Assembly (NCBI RefSeq): GCF_002803075.1
Contig: NZ_NNBK01000026.1
Location: 32,486 to 96,485, forward strand
Length of the DNA: 64,000 nt
Direction: 5' to 3'
DNA from: Streptomyces sp. CB01373
Lineage (GTDB): Bacteria > Actinomycetota > Actinomycetes > Streptomycetales > Streptomycetaceae
This document shows, piece after piece, positions 44,016 to 52,636 of this stretch (positions are counted from its first letter, which is position 1; every line of letters starts with the position of its first letter). The translations under genes and the position numbers were made by a program. Below the pieces are notes generated by a model. It ran no database searches. It worked only from the letters and a program-made list of their open reading frames with translations, and had not been told where the DNA came from.

Positions 44016-45178
44016 ACGGGCTGCTCCGTGAGTGCCGCGGCGTAAAAACGCCTGGGGGAGAAGGGGCGGACCTCGTCCGGCAGCTCGCCGGTGGTCAGGA
44101 CGTGCGCCATGGCGTCCCCGGTGACCGGCGTGAGCAGTACGCCGTTGCGGTAGTGCCCGGTGGCGAGCAGCAGGCCGTCGAGGCCGGTCGGGCCGAGCAG
44201 CGGCGCGTTGTCGGGGGAGCCGGGCCGCAGTCCCGCCCGGGTCTCCGTGAGCGGCAGCTCGGTGATCCCCGGCACCAGCTCGTGGGCGTCGCGCAGCAGC
44301 TCGTACACGCCGCCCGCCGTCACCGTCGTGTCCCAGCCCAGCTCCTCGCTCGTGGCCCCGACGACCAGCTCGCCGTCGAGCCGCGGCACCAGGTAGACCT
44401 GGCTGCCGCGCACCACGGCCCGCACGGTGCGGCTCAGGAACGGCGCGTACCGCTTCGGCACCGTCAGCCGCAGCACCTGCCCCTTCACCGGCCGCACCGG
44501 CGGCAGCACCTCGTCCGGGACGCCTGCGAGCCGTCCGCTGAGGCTGCCCGCGGCGAGCACCACCCGCTCCGCGGCCGGCGCGGTGCCGTCGCGCAGCACA
44601 CAGCCCGTGGCCCGGCCCCGGGCCACGGTGAGCTGCTCGGCCCAGCCGCGGTGGAAGACCACGCCCGCCCGCTCGCAGGCCGCGAACAGGGCGCGGGCGA
44701 GCCGCCGCGGATCGATCTGGTGGTCGCCGTCCACCCGCAGCCCGCCGCGCACGCCCGGCGCGAGCATCGGTTCGAGGCGGCGGCAGTCCCGCCCGGACAG
44801 CCACTCGGACTCCAGACCCGAGCGGCGCTGAAGGTCGTGCAGTTCCCGCAGGTGGGCGCGGTCGTCGGCGTCCAGCGCGACGGCGAGGGTGCCGCAGCGG
44901 CGGTAGCCGAGGTCGTGGCCGGTCAGCTCGGTCAGCTCGGCCGCGAAGTCCGGGTAGCGGCGGGCGGAGGCCAGGTTCAGTGCGAGCAGCGTCTGCTCGC
45001 CGTAGTGCAGTTCGGTGACGGCGGCCAGCATCCCGGCGGCCACCTGTGCGGCCCCGCCGCCCGGCTCGGGGTCCACCACGGCCGTGGCGAACCCGCGCTG
45101 CGCCGAGCGCCAGGCCGTCACGAGGCCGATGATTCCGCCCCCCACGACGAGGACGTCGGACGTACGTGGCAACGACAT
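44012..45178 (-). CDS. thiO: Glycine oxidase
   Basis: 388-aa FAD enzyme that oxidises glycine to the iminoacetate used for the thiazole ring. Rossmann motif VVGGGIIGLVTAW is near residue 10, and the C-terminal GHYRNGVLLTPVTG is typical of ThiO. First gene of thiOSG; the ATG at 45178 lies just after the TPP riboswitch. The aerobic route (ThiO rather than ThiH) fits a strict aerobe. Confidence 0.94.
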   Translation of the reverse strand: MSLPRTSDVLVVGGGIIGLVTAWRSAQRGFATAVVDPEPGGGAAQVAAGMLAAVTELHYGEQTLLALNLASARRYPDFAAELTELTGHDLGYRRCGTLAVALDADDRAHLRELHDLQRRSGLESEWLSGRDCRRLEPMLAPGVRGGLRVDGDHQIDPRRLARALFAACERAGVVFHRGWAEQLTVARGRATGCVLRDGTAPAAERVVLAAGSLSGRLAGVPDEVLPPVRPVKGQVLRLTVPKRYAPFLSRTVRAVVRGSQVYLVPRLDGELVVGATSEELGWDTTVTAGGVYELLRDAHELVPGITELPLTETRAGLRPGSPDNAPLLGPTGLDGLLLATGHYRNGVLLTPVTGDAMAHVLTTGELPDEVRPFSPRRFYAAALTEQPV

Positions 45179-45187
45179 GGGCGTCCA

Positions 45188-45285
45188 GCCCCTCCCTTCG
45201 CCGGCATGACCCGGATCAGGTTCGTACGGTCGGAGGCCGCCAGCCTCCCTCTCAGCCCGGTGCGTCCGGGCTCCCGCGAGTGCTT
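45188..45285 (-). promoter_or_regulatory. TPP (THI-box) riboswitch
   Basis: On the minus strand the leader shows the TPP aptamer hallmarks in order: GGGCTGAGAGGGAG, then ACCTGATCCGGGTCATGCCGGCGAAGGGAGG, directly before thiO. It lowers expression of thiOSG when thiamine pyrophosphate is high. The ribosome-site region lies within the 3' end, so control is probably by translation initiation. End points are approximate. Confidence 0.93.
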
Positions 45286-45459
45286 GTACGGGCGCCACCC
45301 TAGCCCGCGGAACACCGCCCCGGTAGGTGAGCATCCCGCGTACGAGGGGCGGCCGGGCGGCGGGCGGGCACGGGGGAAGAGGCTGTGGGGCAGGTTGTGG
45401 GGGCCGGTTGTGGAGCGGGTCACCCCGCACGCCCCTGACTGACGCCGCGTCAGTTGAAT

Positions 45460-45465
45460 TATGGT
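45460..45465 (+). promoter_or_regulatory. -10 hexamer TATGGT, leaderless promoter
   Basis: Spacing predicts a transcript starting exactly on the G of GTG 45472. A CTGACT at 45435-45440 (19-nt spacer) could be a weak -35. Confidence 0.55.
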
Positions 45466-45471
45466 GATCGG

Positions 45472-46701
45472 GTGAGCGACCAGACGCAGGGACAGGGCAC
45501 ATCGGGGCCGCGGCGCGTGGTCGTCGCGGGTGCCGGCATGGCCGGTGTGCAGACCGCGGTCGCCCTGCGCGAGCAGGGCTTCACCGGCACCGTGACACTG
45601 ATCGGCGCCGAACCCCACCAGCCCTACGACCGGCCCCCGCTGTCCAAGGCCGTCCTGCTCGGCAAGGCCGAGGGCTCCGCCTTCGACATCGACTTCGAGG
45701 CGCTCGGCCTCGAACTGCGGCTCGGCTGCGAGGCACTGGCCGTGCGGCCCGGCGCCCGCGTGCTGGAGACCTCGGCCGGACCGGTGCCGTACGACGTCCT
45801 CGTCCTGGCCACCGGCGCCGAGCCGATCCGGCTGCCCGGCACGGAGGGCGTGCAGGGAGTCCACCTGCTGCGCACCCTGGACGACGCCGAACGGCTGCGG
45901 CCGGTGCTCACCGAGCAGCACGACATCGTGGTCGTGGGCGCGGGCTGGATCGGCGCCGAGTTCGCCACCGCCGCGCGCGAGGCGGGCTGCGCCGTGACCG
46001 TCGTGGAGGCCGCGGACCGCCCGCTCGCCGGGGCGCTGCCCGCGGAGGTGGCCGAGCCGATGACCACCTGGTACGCCGACAGCGGCGCCGAACTGCGCAC
46101 CCACGCGCGCGTGGAGCGCGTCGAACCCGGAGCGGTCGTCCTCGACGACGGCTCTCGGCTGCGCGCGGGCGCCGTCGTGGTCGGCATCGGCGCGCGCCCC
46201 GCTACGGACTGGCTGGCCGGCTCCGGCATCGAACTTGGCCCGCACGGGGACGTCCTGGCGGACGACCATCTGCGCACGTCCGTGCCGGACGTGTACGCGG
46301 TCGGCGACTGCGCCTCCTTCCCCTCGGGACGGTACGGCGAGCGCCTGCTGATCCACCACTGGGACAACGCGCTCCAGGGTCCGCGCACGGTCGCGGCCGA
46401 CATCGTCGGCCTCACCCCCGTGGTCTACGACCCGGTGCCGTACTTCTGGTCCGAGCAGTTCGGGCGCTTCGTGCAGTACGCGGGACACCACACGTCGGCC
46501 GACGCCGTCGTCTGGCGCGGCGAACGCACCGGGCCGGCGTGGACGGTCTGCTGGCTCCGCGAGGGCCGGCTCGTCGCCCTGCTGGCCGTCGGCCGGCCGC
46601 GGGATCTGGCGCAGGGGCGGCGGCTGATCGAGTCCGGCACGCCCATGGATCCGCGGCTGCTGGCGGACCCGGCGAGGCCCCTGAAGGCGGCGACCGCGTG
46701 A
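45472..46701 (+). CDS. FAD-dependent NAD(P) reductase (ferredoxin reductase type)
   Basis: 409 aa. FAD-binding GAGMAGVQTAVALRE (about 25-39), RPPLSKAVLLG, NAD-binding VVGAGWIGAEFATAARE (about 164-180), and VYAVGDCASF (about 280) with the C-terminal reductase domain. This is the architecture of ferredoxin/rubredoxin reductases that pair with Rieske oxygenases or P450 systems. No such partner is adjacent, so the electron acceptor is unknown. GTG 45472 is supported by the leaderless TATGGT box. It is divergent from thiOSG. Confidence 0.9.
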   Translation: MSDQTQGQGTSGPRRVVVAGAGMAGVQTAVALREQGFTGTVTLIGAEPHQPYDRPPLSKAVLLGKAEGSAFDIDFEALGLELRLGCEALAVRPGARVLETSAGPVPYDVLVLATGAEPIRLPGTEGVQGVHLLRTLDDAERLRPVLTEQHDIVVVGAGWIGAEFATAAREAGCAVTVVEAADRPLAGALPAEVAEPMTTWYADSGAELRTHARVERVEPGAVVLDDGSRLRAGAVVVGIGARPATDWLAGSGIELGPHGDVLADDHLRTSVPDVYAVGDCASFPSGRYGERLLIHHWDNALQGPRTVAADIVGLTPVVYDPVPYFWSEQFGRFVQYAGHHTSADAVVWRGERTGPAWTVCWLREGRLVALLAVGRPRDLAQGRRLIESGTPMDPRLLADPARPLKAATA

Positions 46702-46767
46702 GGCGCACGTCCCCGGGTGGACGGGCCTGGCTTCCGAGTATCAGTGGCAGATGGCACGCTTGTGTCC

Positions 46768-47133
46768 GTGACCGAGATTGACACGAAGATCGAAGCTCTC
46801 GTCCCTGACTGGCTCACCCTTCCCGACATCGCCGAACAGTTCGGCGTCGAGGTGACACGTGTGCGGCAGTTGGTCAAGGAGGGCCAGCTCATCGCCGTAC
46901 GCCGGGGTGAGAACCGCGCGCTGCACGTCCCCGCCGCCTTCATCGACGGCGACAAGGTCGTCAAGGGCCTGTCCGGCACCCTGACGCTCCTGAGGGACGA
47001 CGGCTTCACGGTCGAAGAGATGATCGAATGGATGTTCACCCCCGACCCGTCCCTGCCGGGCACCCCCGCCCAGGCCCTGAGTGAGAACCGTGGCACAGAG
47101 GTGAAGCGCCGCGCCCAGGCCCTCGCCGTCTGA
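46768..47133 (+). CDS. Rv2175c-like winged-helix DNA-binding protein
   Basis: 121 aa. N-terminal winged helix-turn-helix (about 10-60: DWLTLPDIAEQFGVEVTRVRQLVKEGQLIAV) and a C-terminal helical domain (about 70-120). The family is known from M. tuberculosis Rv2175c, a phosphorylation target of PknL whose DNA binding is lost when phosphorylated. A PASTA kinase of that type is 4 kb away. The start is uncertain: GTG at 46762 (two codons earlier) or 46768; neither has a ribosome site. Confidence 0.82.
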   Translation: MTEIDTKIEALVPDWLTLPDIAEQFGVEVTRVRQLVKEGQLIAVRRGENRALHVPAAFIDGDKVVKGLSGTLTLLRDDGFTVEEMIEWMFTPDPSLPGTPAQALSENRGTEVKRRAQALAV

Positions 47134-47280
47134 CCCGGCCGGCTCCTCCACGCCCCCTCGGCCGCGGCCCTTGCGGCCGGGGGGGGGGCGGTGGCCGCAG
47201 CGGCCGGCCGGGAGGGGCGGATAGGGTCCGTCCGAGTGGCCGGACGAGCCACGGAACCGACGACTCGGGGGGACCCGCGT

Positions 47281-47958
47281 ATGCCTGAGACCGCTGCCGT
47301 CGCCGATGCCGCAGCCGACGCCCGTGACCGGCTCGGTGCCGCGCGCCTGTACCTGTGCACGGACGCCCGCAGGCGGCAGGGAGACCTGGCCGGGTTCCTT
47401 GACGCGGTGCTGGCGGCGGGCGTCGACGTCGTGCAGTTGCGGGACAAGGGCATGGAGGCGGCGGAGGAGCTGCACCTGCTGGAGGTGTTCGCCGACGCGT
47501 GCGCCCGGCACGGGAAGCTGCTCGCGGTCAACGACCGGGCGGACGTCGCCCACGCGGCCCGCGCCGATGTGCTGCACCTGGGGCAGGGGGACCTTCCGGT
47601 GCCCGCCGCCCGAGCCGTCCTCGGCGACGGCGTCCTGATCGGCCGGTCCACGCACGCCGAGGACGAGGCCGCCGCCGCGGCCGTGCAGGACGGCGTGGAC
47701 TACTTCTGCACCGGACCCTGCTGGCCCACGCCCACCAAGCCCGGTCGCCCCGCCCCTGGCCTCGACCTCGTCCGGTACACCGCCTCGCTGGGCACCGACC
47801 GGCCCTGGTTCGCCATCGGCGGCATCGACCTCGGCAACCTGGACCAGGTCCTGGAGGCCGGCGCCCGCCGTGTCGTCGTGGTCCGGGCGATCACCGAGGC
47901 CGCCGACCCCGGAGCTGCGGCGGCCCAGTTCGCCGAGCGGCTGAGGCAGGCGGGGTAG
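47281..47958 (+). CDS. thiE: Thiamine-phosphate synthase
   Basis: 225-aa TIM-barrel enzyme that couples HMP-pyrophosphate with thiazole phosphate. Family motifs DVVQLRDKG, LLAVNDRADVA, VLHLGQGDL, GRSTHAEDEAAAA, YFCTGPCWPTPTKPGRPAPG and FAIGGIDLGN are intact. It is transcribed alone, away from thiOSG and without a TPP element in sight. A TAGGGT hexamer at 47221-47226 may serve as its -10 box. The ATG at 47281 follows a GGGGGGA stretch. Confidence 0.94.
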   Translation: MPETAAVADAAADARDRLGAARLYLCTDARRRQGDLAGFLDAVLAAGVDVVQLRDKGMEAAEELHLLEVFADACARHGKLLAVNDRADVAHAARADVLHLGQGDLPVPAARAVLGDGVLIGRSTHAEDEAAAAAVQDGVDYFCTGPCWPTPTKPGRPAPGLDLVRYTASLGTDRPWFAIGGIDLGNLDQVLEAGARRVVVVRAITEAADPGAAAAQFAERLRQAG

Positions 47959-48121
47959 GGGCGCGGCAGGGCCGGAGGCCGGCCGTCCCGGCGTCTCGCT
48001 TTTCGGACAGCCGGCCGGGTCCGACCCGCTCATTTCCGGCCCCGCTGTCCGAAGGGTGGACAAGAAGCCGACAATCCTGGCAAATTTCCAGTGCTCGGTT
48101 GGGAGACCGCCGTGCCCTGGA

Positions 48122-48127
48122 TAGCCT
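48122..48127 (+). promoter_or_regulatory. -10 hexamer TAGCCT, leaderless promoter of metF
   Basis: Spacing predicts a transcript starting exactly on the A of ATG 48134. Confidence 0.5.
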
Positions 48128-48133
48128 GCCAGT

Positions 48134-49057
48134 ATGGCCCTCGGAACCGCATCCACCAGGACTGATCGCGCACGCACCGTGCGTGACATGCTCGCCACCG
48201 GCAAGAGCACCTACTCCTTCGAGTTCTGGGCGCCGAAGACGGCGAAGGGCGAGCGCAACCTGTGGAACGCGCTGCGCAGGGTCGAGGCCGTCGCCCCCGA
48301 CTTCGTCTCGGTCACGTACGGTGCCGGCGGCTCCACCCGCGCGGGCACGGTCAAGGCGACCGAGCAGATCGTGTCCGACACGACGCTCACCCCGGTGGCG
48401 CACCTCACCGCCGTCAACCACTCCGTCGCCGAGCTGCGCAACATCATCGGCCAGTACGCCGACGCCGGGATCCGCAACATGCTCGCCGTGCGCGGCGACC
48501 CGCCCGGCGACCCGATGGCCGACTGGGTACCGCACCCCCGCGGGCTGACCTACGCCGCCGAACTCGTCCGGCTCATCAAGGAGTCGGGCGACTTCTGCGT
48601 CGGCGTGGCGGCCTTCCCGGAGATGCACCCGCGCTCCGCCGACTGGGACACCGACGTCGCGCACTTCGTCGACAAGTGCCGGGCGGGCGCCGACTACGCG
48701 ATCACGCAGATGTTCTTCGAGCCGGAGTCGTACCTCCGCCTGCGCGACCGCGTCGCCGCCGCCGGTTGCGCGACACCCGTCATTCCCGAGATCATGCCGG
48801 TCACGAGCGTGAAGATGCTCGAGCGTCTGCCCCAACTCAGCAACGCCGCCATCCCGGACGACCTCAAAGAGCGGATCCGCGCGGCGGCGGACGATCCGGC
48901 GGCGGTACGCTCCCTTGGGATCGAGTTCGCCACCGAGTTCTGTGCCCGACTGCGGGCCGAGGGAGTGCCCGGGCTGCACTTCATCACGCTCAACAACTCC
49001 ACGGCGACGCTGGAAATCTACGAGAACCTGGGTCTGCACCACCGGCCGCGGACCTAG
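48134..49057 (+). CDS. metF: Methylenetetrahydrofolate reductase
   Basis: 307-aa FAD enzyme making 5-methyl-THF for methionine synthesis. Motifs: YSFEFWAPKTAKGE, SVTYGAGGSTRAGT, HLTAVNHSV, NMLAVRGDPPGD, AAFPEMHPRSAD and DYAITQMFFEPESYLR, as in MetF. It appears leaderless. By order it corresponds to Rv2172c. Confidence 0.94.
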   Translation: MALGTASTRTDRARTVRDMLATGKSTYSFEFWAPKTAKGERNLWNALRRVEAVAPDFVSVTYGAGGSTRAGTVKATEQIVSDTTLTPVAHLTAVNHSVAELRNIIGQYADAGIRNMLAVRGDPPGDPMADWVPHPRGLTYAAELVRLIKESGDFCVGVAAFPEMHPRSADWDTDVAHFVDKCRAGADYAITQMFFEPESYLRLRDRVAAAGCATPVIPEIMPVTSVKMLERLPQLSNAAIPDDLKERIRAAADDPAAVRSLGIEFATEFCARLRAEGVPGLHFITLNNSTATLEIYENLGLHHRPRT

Positions 49058-49113
49058 ACCGGCCGCACCCGCGTAGGACACACTGCGTAGCGGCCATTGG
49101 GAGAGGGGCGTAC

Positions 49114-50127
49114 ATGGGCTGGACGGTCCTCTACATCGCGTTCGGCATCGTCGCGCTGTGGCTGCTGGGCGAGGTGCTGCTGCAGTACAAGGCACGGTTG
49201 CGCTGGCGGCTGCTGGCCTTCGGCGGCTTCCTCGGTGTCGTCCTCGGGGTCCTGATCCCCTCCGTCATCGTGATCGGTGCCGGCGCGGCCGCCTTCGCGG
49301 TCGGCCAGACCTACGTGACGCTGTCCTTCCGGCGCGGCTTCGCGGAGGGCTGGGCGGTCAACCGCCCCGAGGCCGAGGGCGCCAAGCCGCGCCGCCGCGG
49401 CAAGGCCGAGTACCAGGACCCGGCCCTGGAGGTCTCCGGCCTCGAGGCGTCCGACGGCGACACCGGCACCATGCAGGCACTGCACAGCCACGAGGGTCAG
49501 CCCTACGGCCACGGCCACGGCGACGACGACCACGACGACGTCTTCACCCCCGCCGCCCCCCACTCCCAGCTCCGTTCGGGCGAGGGGACCCCCGTCTCCG
49601 AGCCCGCGGCCGCCGAGGCCACCGCCGTGTACGAGCCGCAGCCCCTGCCCGACGAGACCGGCACCTACGGCGTGTACGGCGGCTCGGCCCACCAGGGCGG
49701 CACGCAGTCGCCCTACCCGGGGGGCGGCCAGACCCAGGACCAGTACGCCAGCGCGGCCCAGGGCGCCGACCAGAGCCACGCGTACGACTACTCCGGCAAC
49801 GGGCAGCAGGGCTACGGCTACGACGCCTCCGGCCAGCAGCAGTACGCCGCCTACTCCGACCCGTACGCCGGCACCCAGACCTACGACGGCTCCTACGACA
49901 CCGGCTACGCCCAACAGGGGTACGGCCAGCAGGGGTACGGCACCCAGGACGCCTACGCCGGCTACGGCGCGGAGACCCCGGCCGGCGGGGTCTGGGTACC
50001 GCAGCAGCGCACCGACGAGTCCTACGGCGGCGAACTCCCGCCGGAGCAGCAGGCCTACCCGTACCAGGACGGCAACCAGGGGCAGCCGCAGCACGGCACG
50101 GGCTACGACGAGCAGTACCGTTTCTGA
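49114..50127 (+). CDS. Membrane-anchored protein with long G/Y/Q-rich tail
   Basis: 337 aa. Two membrane helices at the N-terminus (about 2-20 and 30-60), an RRRGK basic stretch, a His/Asp-rich patch (HGHGDDDHDD, about 135), then about 200 residues of low-complexity sequence rich in Gly, Tyr, Gln, Ser and Asp with repeats of the QQGYG(Q/T) type (about 225-290). Such tails are usually intrinsically disordered and prone to phase separation or self-association; no enzyme motif is visible. The ATG has GAGAGG upstream. Function unknown; placed between metF and a CrtI-like gene. Confidence 0.8.
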   Translation: MGWTVLYIAFGIVALWLLGEVLLQYKARLRWRLLAFGGFLGVVLGVLIPSVIVIGAGAAAFAVGQTYVTLSFRRGFAEGWAVNRPEAEGAKPRRRGKAEYQDPALEVSGLEASDGDTGTMQALHSHEGQPYGHGHGDDDHDDVFTPAAPHSQLRSGEGTPVSEPAAAEATAVYEPQPLPDETGTYGVYGGSAHQGGTQSPYPGGGQTQDQYASAAQGADQSHAYDYSGNGQQGYGYDASGQQQYAAYSDPYAGTQTYDGSYDTGYAQQGYGQQGYGTQDAYAGYGAETPAGGVWVPQQRTDESYGGELPPEQQAYPYQDGNQGQPQHGTGYDEQYRF

Positions 50128-50139
50128 ACGCTCCCCGGC

Positions 50140-51636
50140 TCACTGGGAGCCGCGGAACTCCGGTCCCTCCACGATCAGTCCGGCCACCAGCGCCCCCGAC
50201 ATCCCGGCGTGCGGCAGCCCGCCCCCGGGATGCGACCAGCCGCCCACGGTGAACAGGCCCGCGAGCCCCGTGGTGTTCGCCGGGTGCAGCAGGCGCCCCC
50301 GGTCGGCCGCGAGCGCCGGGGCGGGGACGGCCCCGCCCTCCGCGCCCGTCACCCGGGCGATGTCGGCCGGGGTGCGCACCTCGTGCCAGAGCAGACGGTC
50401 GCGGAGGCCGGGTATCGCCCGCGAGGCGACGGCGATCATCCGGTCGGCCTGCGCCCGGAGGTCCGCCGAGGCGGACGCGGGGACCGTCGCCGTGAGCGTC
50501 ACCGCCTCGTGCTCCGGGTCCGGAACCAGCGCCGGATCCCCGGGACGCGACACCGAGACGGTGGGCCGCTCGGGCAGCCCGGGAACCGCGCCGAACAGCG
50601 CGTCGAGTTCGGCCGCGCGCTCCTCGGTGTGCACCACGGTCCGGTGGGCCGTCCCCTCCGGACGGCCGCCGCGCAGGGCCAGCAGCACGGTCAGACGGCT
50701 GGGCGCCCCGGGCTGCGGCGGCACCTCTCCCGCACCGCGCAGGGCCGTGCCCCGGACCATGCCGTCCAGCATTCGCGGCGGCACACCGGCGACCACGAAC
50801 TCCGCCTCGGCCACGGTCCCGTCGGCGAGCTCCACGCCCGCCGCCCGGCCGTCCTTGTCGACGATTCCCCCGACCTCGGCGCCGAAGGTGAACTCGACCC
50901 GGCGGGCCAGGCACCGCTCGTACACCGCGCGCGCCAGCTCGCGCAGGCCGCCGCGCACGTACCAGGTGCCGAAGGCGTGGTCCAGGTACGGCAGTACGGC
51001 CGCGCTCGCCGGAGCGGTCCGCGGATCGAGGCCGTACGCGAGCGCGTGGCTCTCCAGGAGGGCGGCGAGCCGCGGGTCGCGCAGCTCCCAGGCACCGACC
51101 TCGGCGAGCGTGCCGGCCCGGCGGGTGCGCAGCAGGCGCTTGTGCGGCACCGCCGGGTAGGGCTCGCGCTCGGCCAGCACCTGCCAGTTGGGCCACAGCG
51201 GCTCCTCCAGGAGCGGGCGGCGGGCGCGGTCCCAGGCCTCGCGGGCCCGCACCAGGAAGTCGCCCCAGCGCTGACCGGCGCCCGCGCCGAGGGCTTCGTC
51301 CAGAGCGGCGACGACGCCCGCGCGCGAGACGTTCGGCAGGGACACCTCGGTGCCGTCCGCGAAGACGTGCCGTGCGGACGGGTCCACCTGGACCAGCTCG
51401 ACGCGGTCCTCCAGCGGCTCCTTGCCGGTCTTGACGAACAGATCGCGGTGGACCGCGGGCAACGGGAGCAGCCCGGGGCCGGTGTCGAAGGCGAAGCCGT
51501 CCCGCTCGAACCGGCGCAGCGCGCCGCCGTACGTGTCCGTACGTTCGTACACCGCCACCCGGTGGCCCGCGACGGCCAGCCGGGCGGCGGCCGCCATCGC
51601 GCCCATCCCGGCGCCGATCACCGCAATCCGTGCCAT
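50140..51636 (-). CDS. FAD-dependent phytoene dehydrogenase-like oxidoreductase
   Basis: 498 aa. N-terminal dinucleotide-binding VIGAGMGAMAAAARLA (residues 5-20), GGALRRFERDGFAFDTGPGLL (CrtI-type signature), YVRGGLRELARAV, and the C-terminal GLFTVGGWSHPGGGLPHAGMSGA. This matches the CrtI/carotenoid desaturase superfamily, but no other carotenoid gene is nearby, so the substrate is open. The ATG at 51636 is 1 nt past the predicted start base of a TAAAGT box (complement of 51644-51649). Confidence 0.87.
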   Translation of the reverse strand: MARIAVIGAGMGAMAAAARLAVAGHRVAVYERTDTYGGALRRFERDGFAFDTGPGLLPLPAVHRDLFVKTGKEPLEDRVELVQVDPSARHVFADGTEVSLPNVSRAGVVAALDEALGAGAGQRWGDFLVRAREAWDRARRPLLEEPLWPNWQVLAEREPYPAVPHKRLLRTRRAGTLAEVGAWELRDPRLAALLESHALAYGLDPRTAPASAAVLPYLDHAFGTWYVRGGLRELARAVYERCLARRVEFTFGAEVGGIVDKDGRAAGVELADGTVAEAEFVVAGVPPRMLDGMVRGTALRGAGEVPPQPGAPSRLTVLLALRGGRPEGTAHRTVVHTEERAAELDALFGAVPGLPERPTVSVSRPGDPALVPDPEHEAVTLTATVPASASADLRAQADRMIAVASRAIPGLRDRLLWHEVRTPADIARVTGAEGGAVPAPALAADRGRLLHPANTTGLAGLFTVGGWSHPGGGLPHAGMSGALVAGLIVEGPEFRGSQ

Positions 51637-51643
51637 GTGCGCG

Positions 51644-51649
51644 ACTTTA
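51644..51649 (-). promoter_or_regulatory. -10 hexamer TAAAGT, leaderless promoter
   Basis: Predicted start base 51637, one nt before the CrtI-like ATG. Confidence 0.45.
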
Positions 51650-51724
51650 TCGACCGCCACTGACAATCCCGGTCTCGGGGGCGCTGACCAGCGGTTTCCC
51701 AGCTGCGCGAGGGCACGGGCGCGC

Positions 51725-52342
51725 TCAGCCCGGCGGGGACCCCGCCTCGGCCGCGAGCCGGCGTTTCTCCTCCCGTCGCTGGGCCCTGCGGCGCAGGAAG
51801 CGCCGGATCCGGGAGACCAGGAAGGCGACGATCACGATCCCGGCCAGCAGCAGGACGCCCGCGATGATCGCCGCGGCCAGCGGATGGAAGATCGCGAAGG
51901 TGACGATTCCGGCCACGCCGAGGTCCTCGGCCAGGCTCACGACCATATTGCTCACGGGCTCGGGCGACGTGTTGACCGCCATGCGCGTCCCGGCCTTCAC
52001 CAAGTGGCTGGCCAGTGCCGTACCGCCGCCGACCAGGCCCGCGGTGACGTCCGACAGCGAGCCGCTCTGCCCCGCGAGCAGCGCGCCGACCCAGGCACCG
52101 GCGACCGGGCGGATCACCGTGTGCGCCGTGTCCCACACCGAGTCCACGTAGGGGATCTTGTCGGCGACCGCCTCCAGCGCGAACAGCACGGCCGCCGCGA
52201 TCAGGACCTCAGGCCGCTGCAGGGTGCCGGGGACGTCGTCACTCAGTCCCGTCGCACCGAACACGCCGAGCAGCAGCACCACCGCGTACGCGTTGATGCC
52301 GCTGGCCCAGCCGCTTGTGAACACCATGGGGAGTACGGACAC
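51725..52342 (-). CDS. DUF4126 membrane protein
   Basis: 205 aa with about five hydrophobic segments: TSGWASGINAYAVVLLLGV at the N-terminus, the conserved LEAVADKIPYVDSVWDTAHTVIRPVAGAWVGALLAG block, and glycine-rich helices later, ending in a basic cytosolic tail. Function unknown. The GTG at 52342 is favoured because TACGAT (complement of 52350-52355) has leaderless spacing; an internal ATG is 15 nt later. It precedes a 294-bp stretch up to the TetR stop where I see nothing else. Confidence 0.8.
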   Translation of the reverse strand: MSVLPMVFTSGWASGINAYAVVLLLGVFGATGLSDDVPGTLQRPEVLIAAAVLFALEAVADKIPYVDSVWDTAHTVIRPVAGAWVGALLAGQSGSLSDVTAGLVGGGTALASHLVKAGTRMAVNTSPEPVSNMVVSLAEDLGVAGIVTFAIFHPLAAAIIAGVLLLAGIVIVAFLVSRIRRFLRRRAQRREEKRRLAAEAGSPPG

Positions 52343-52636
52343 GGAGGCGATCGTAGCCAGCGGGCCGCGCGGAGTCCCGGGGGCGGGCACACAGGCCTGA
52401 GTATCCGTACCTAGCAAGCGAGATGAGTACGCGCACGGATGTGACGCGACCCGTGCGCACGGAAGAGTCGGAGGCACGGGAAAGGGCACACCGGCACCGC
52501 CGACACGGGGCGGCGGAACGGCGTGGCCCTCGACCGGGAGACGCCGGTGCGTGGTGGCCCGCGGGGGACGCGGCCAGGGCGCGCCGGCGTCTCCCTGTGC
52601 GCGGACCGTGCCGGGCGGTCTTGGGAGGCCGCGGCG

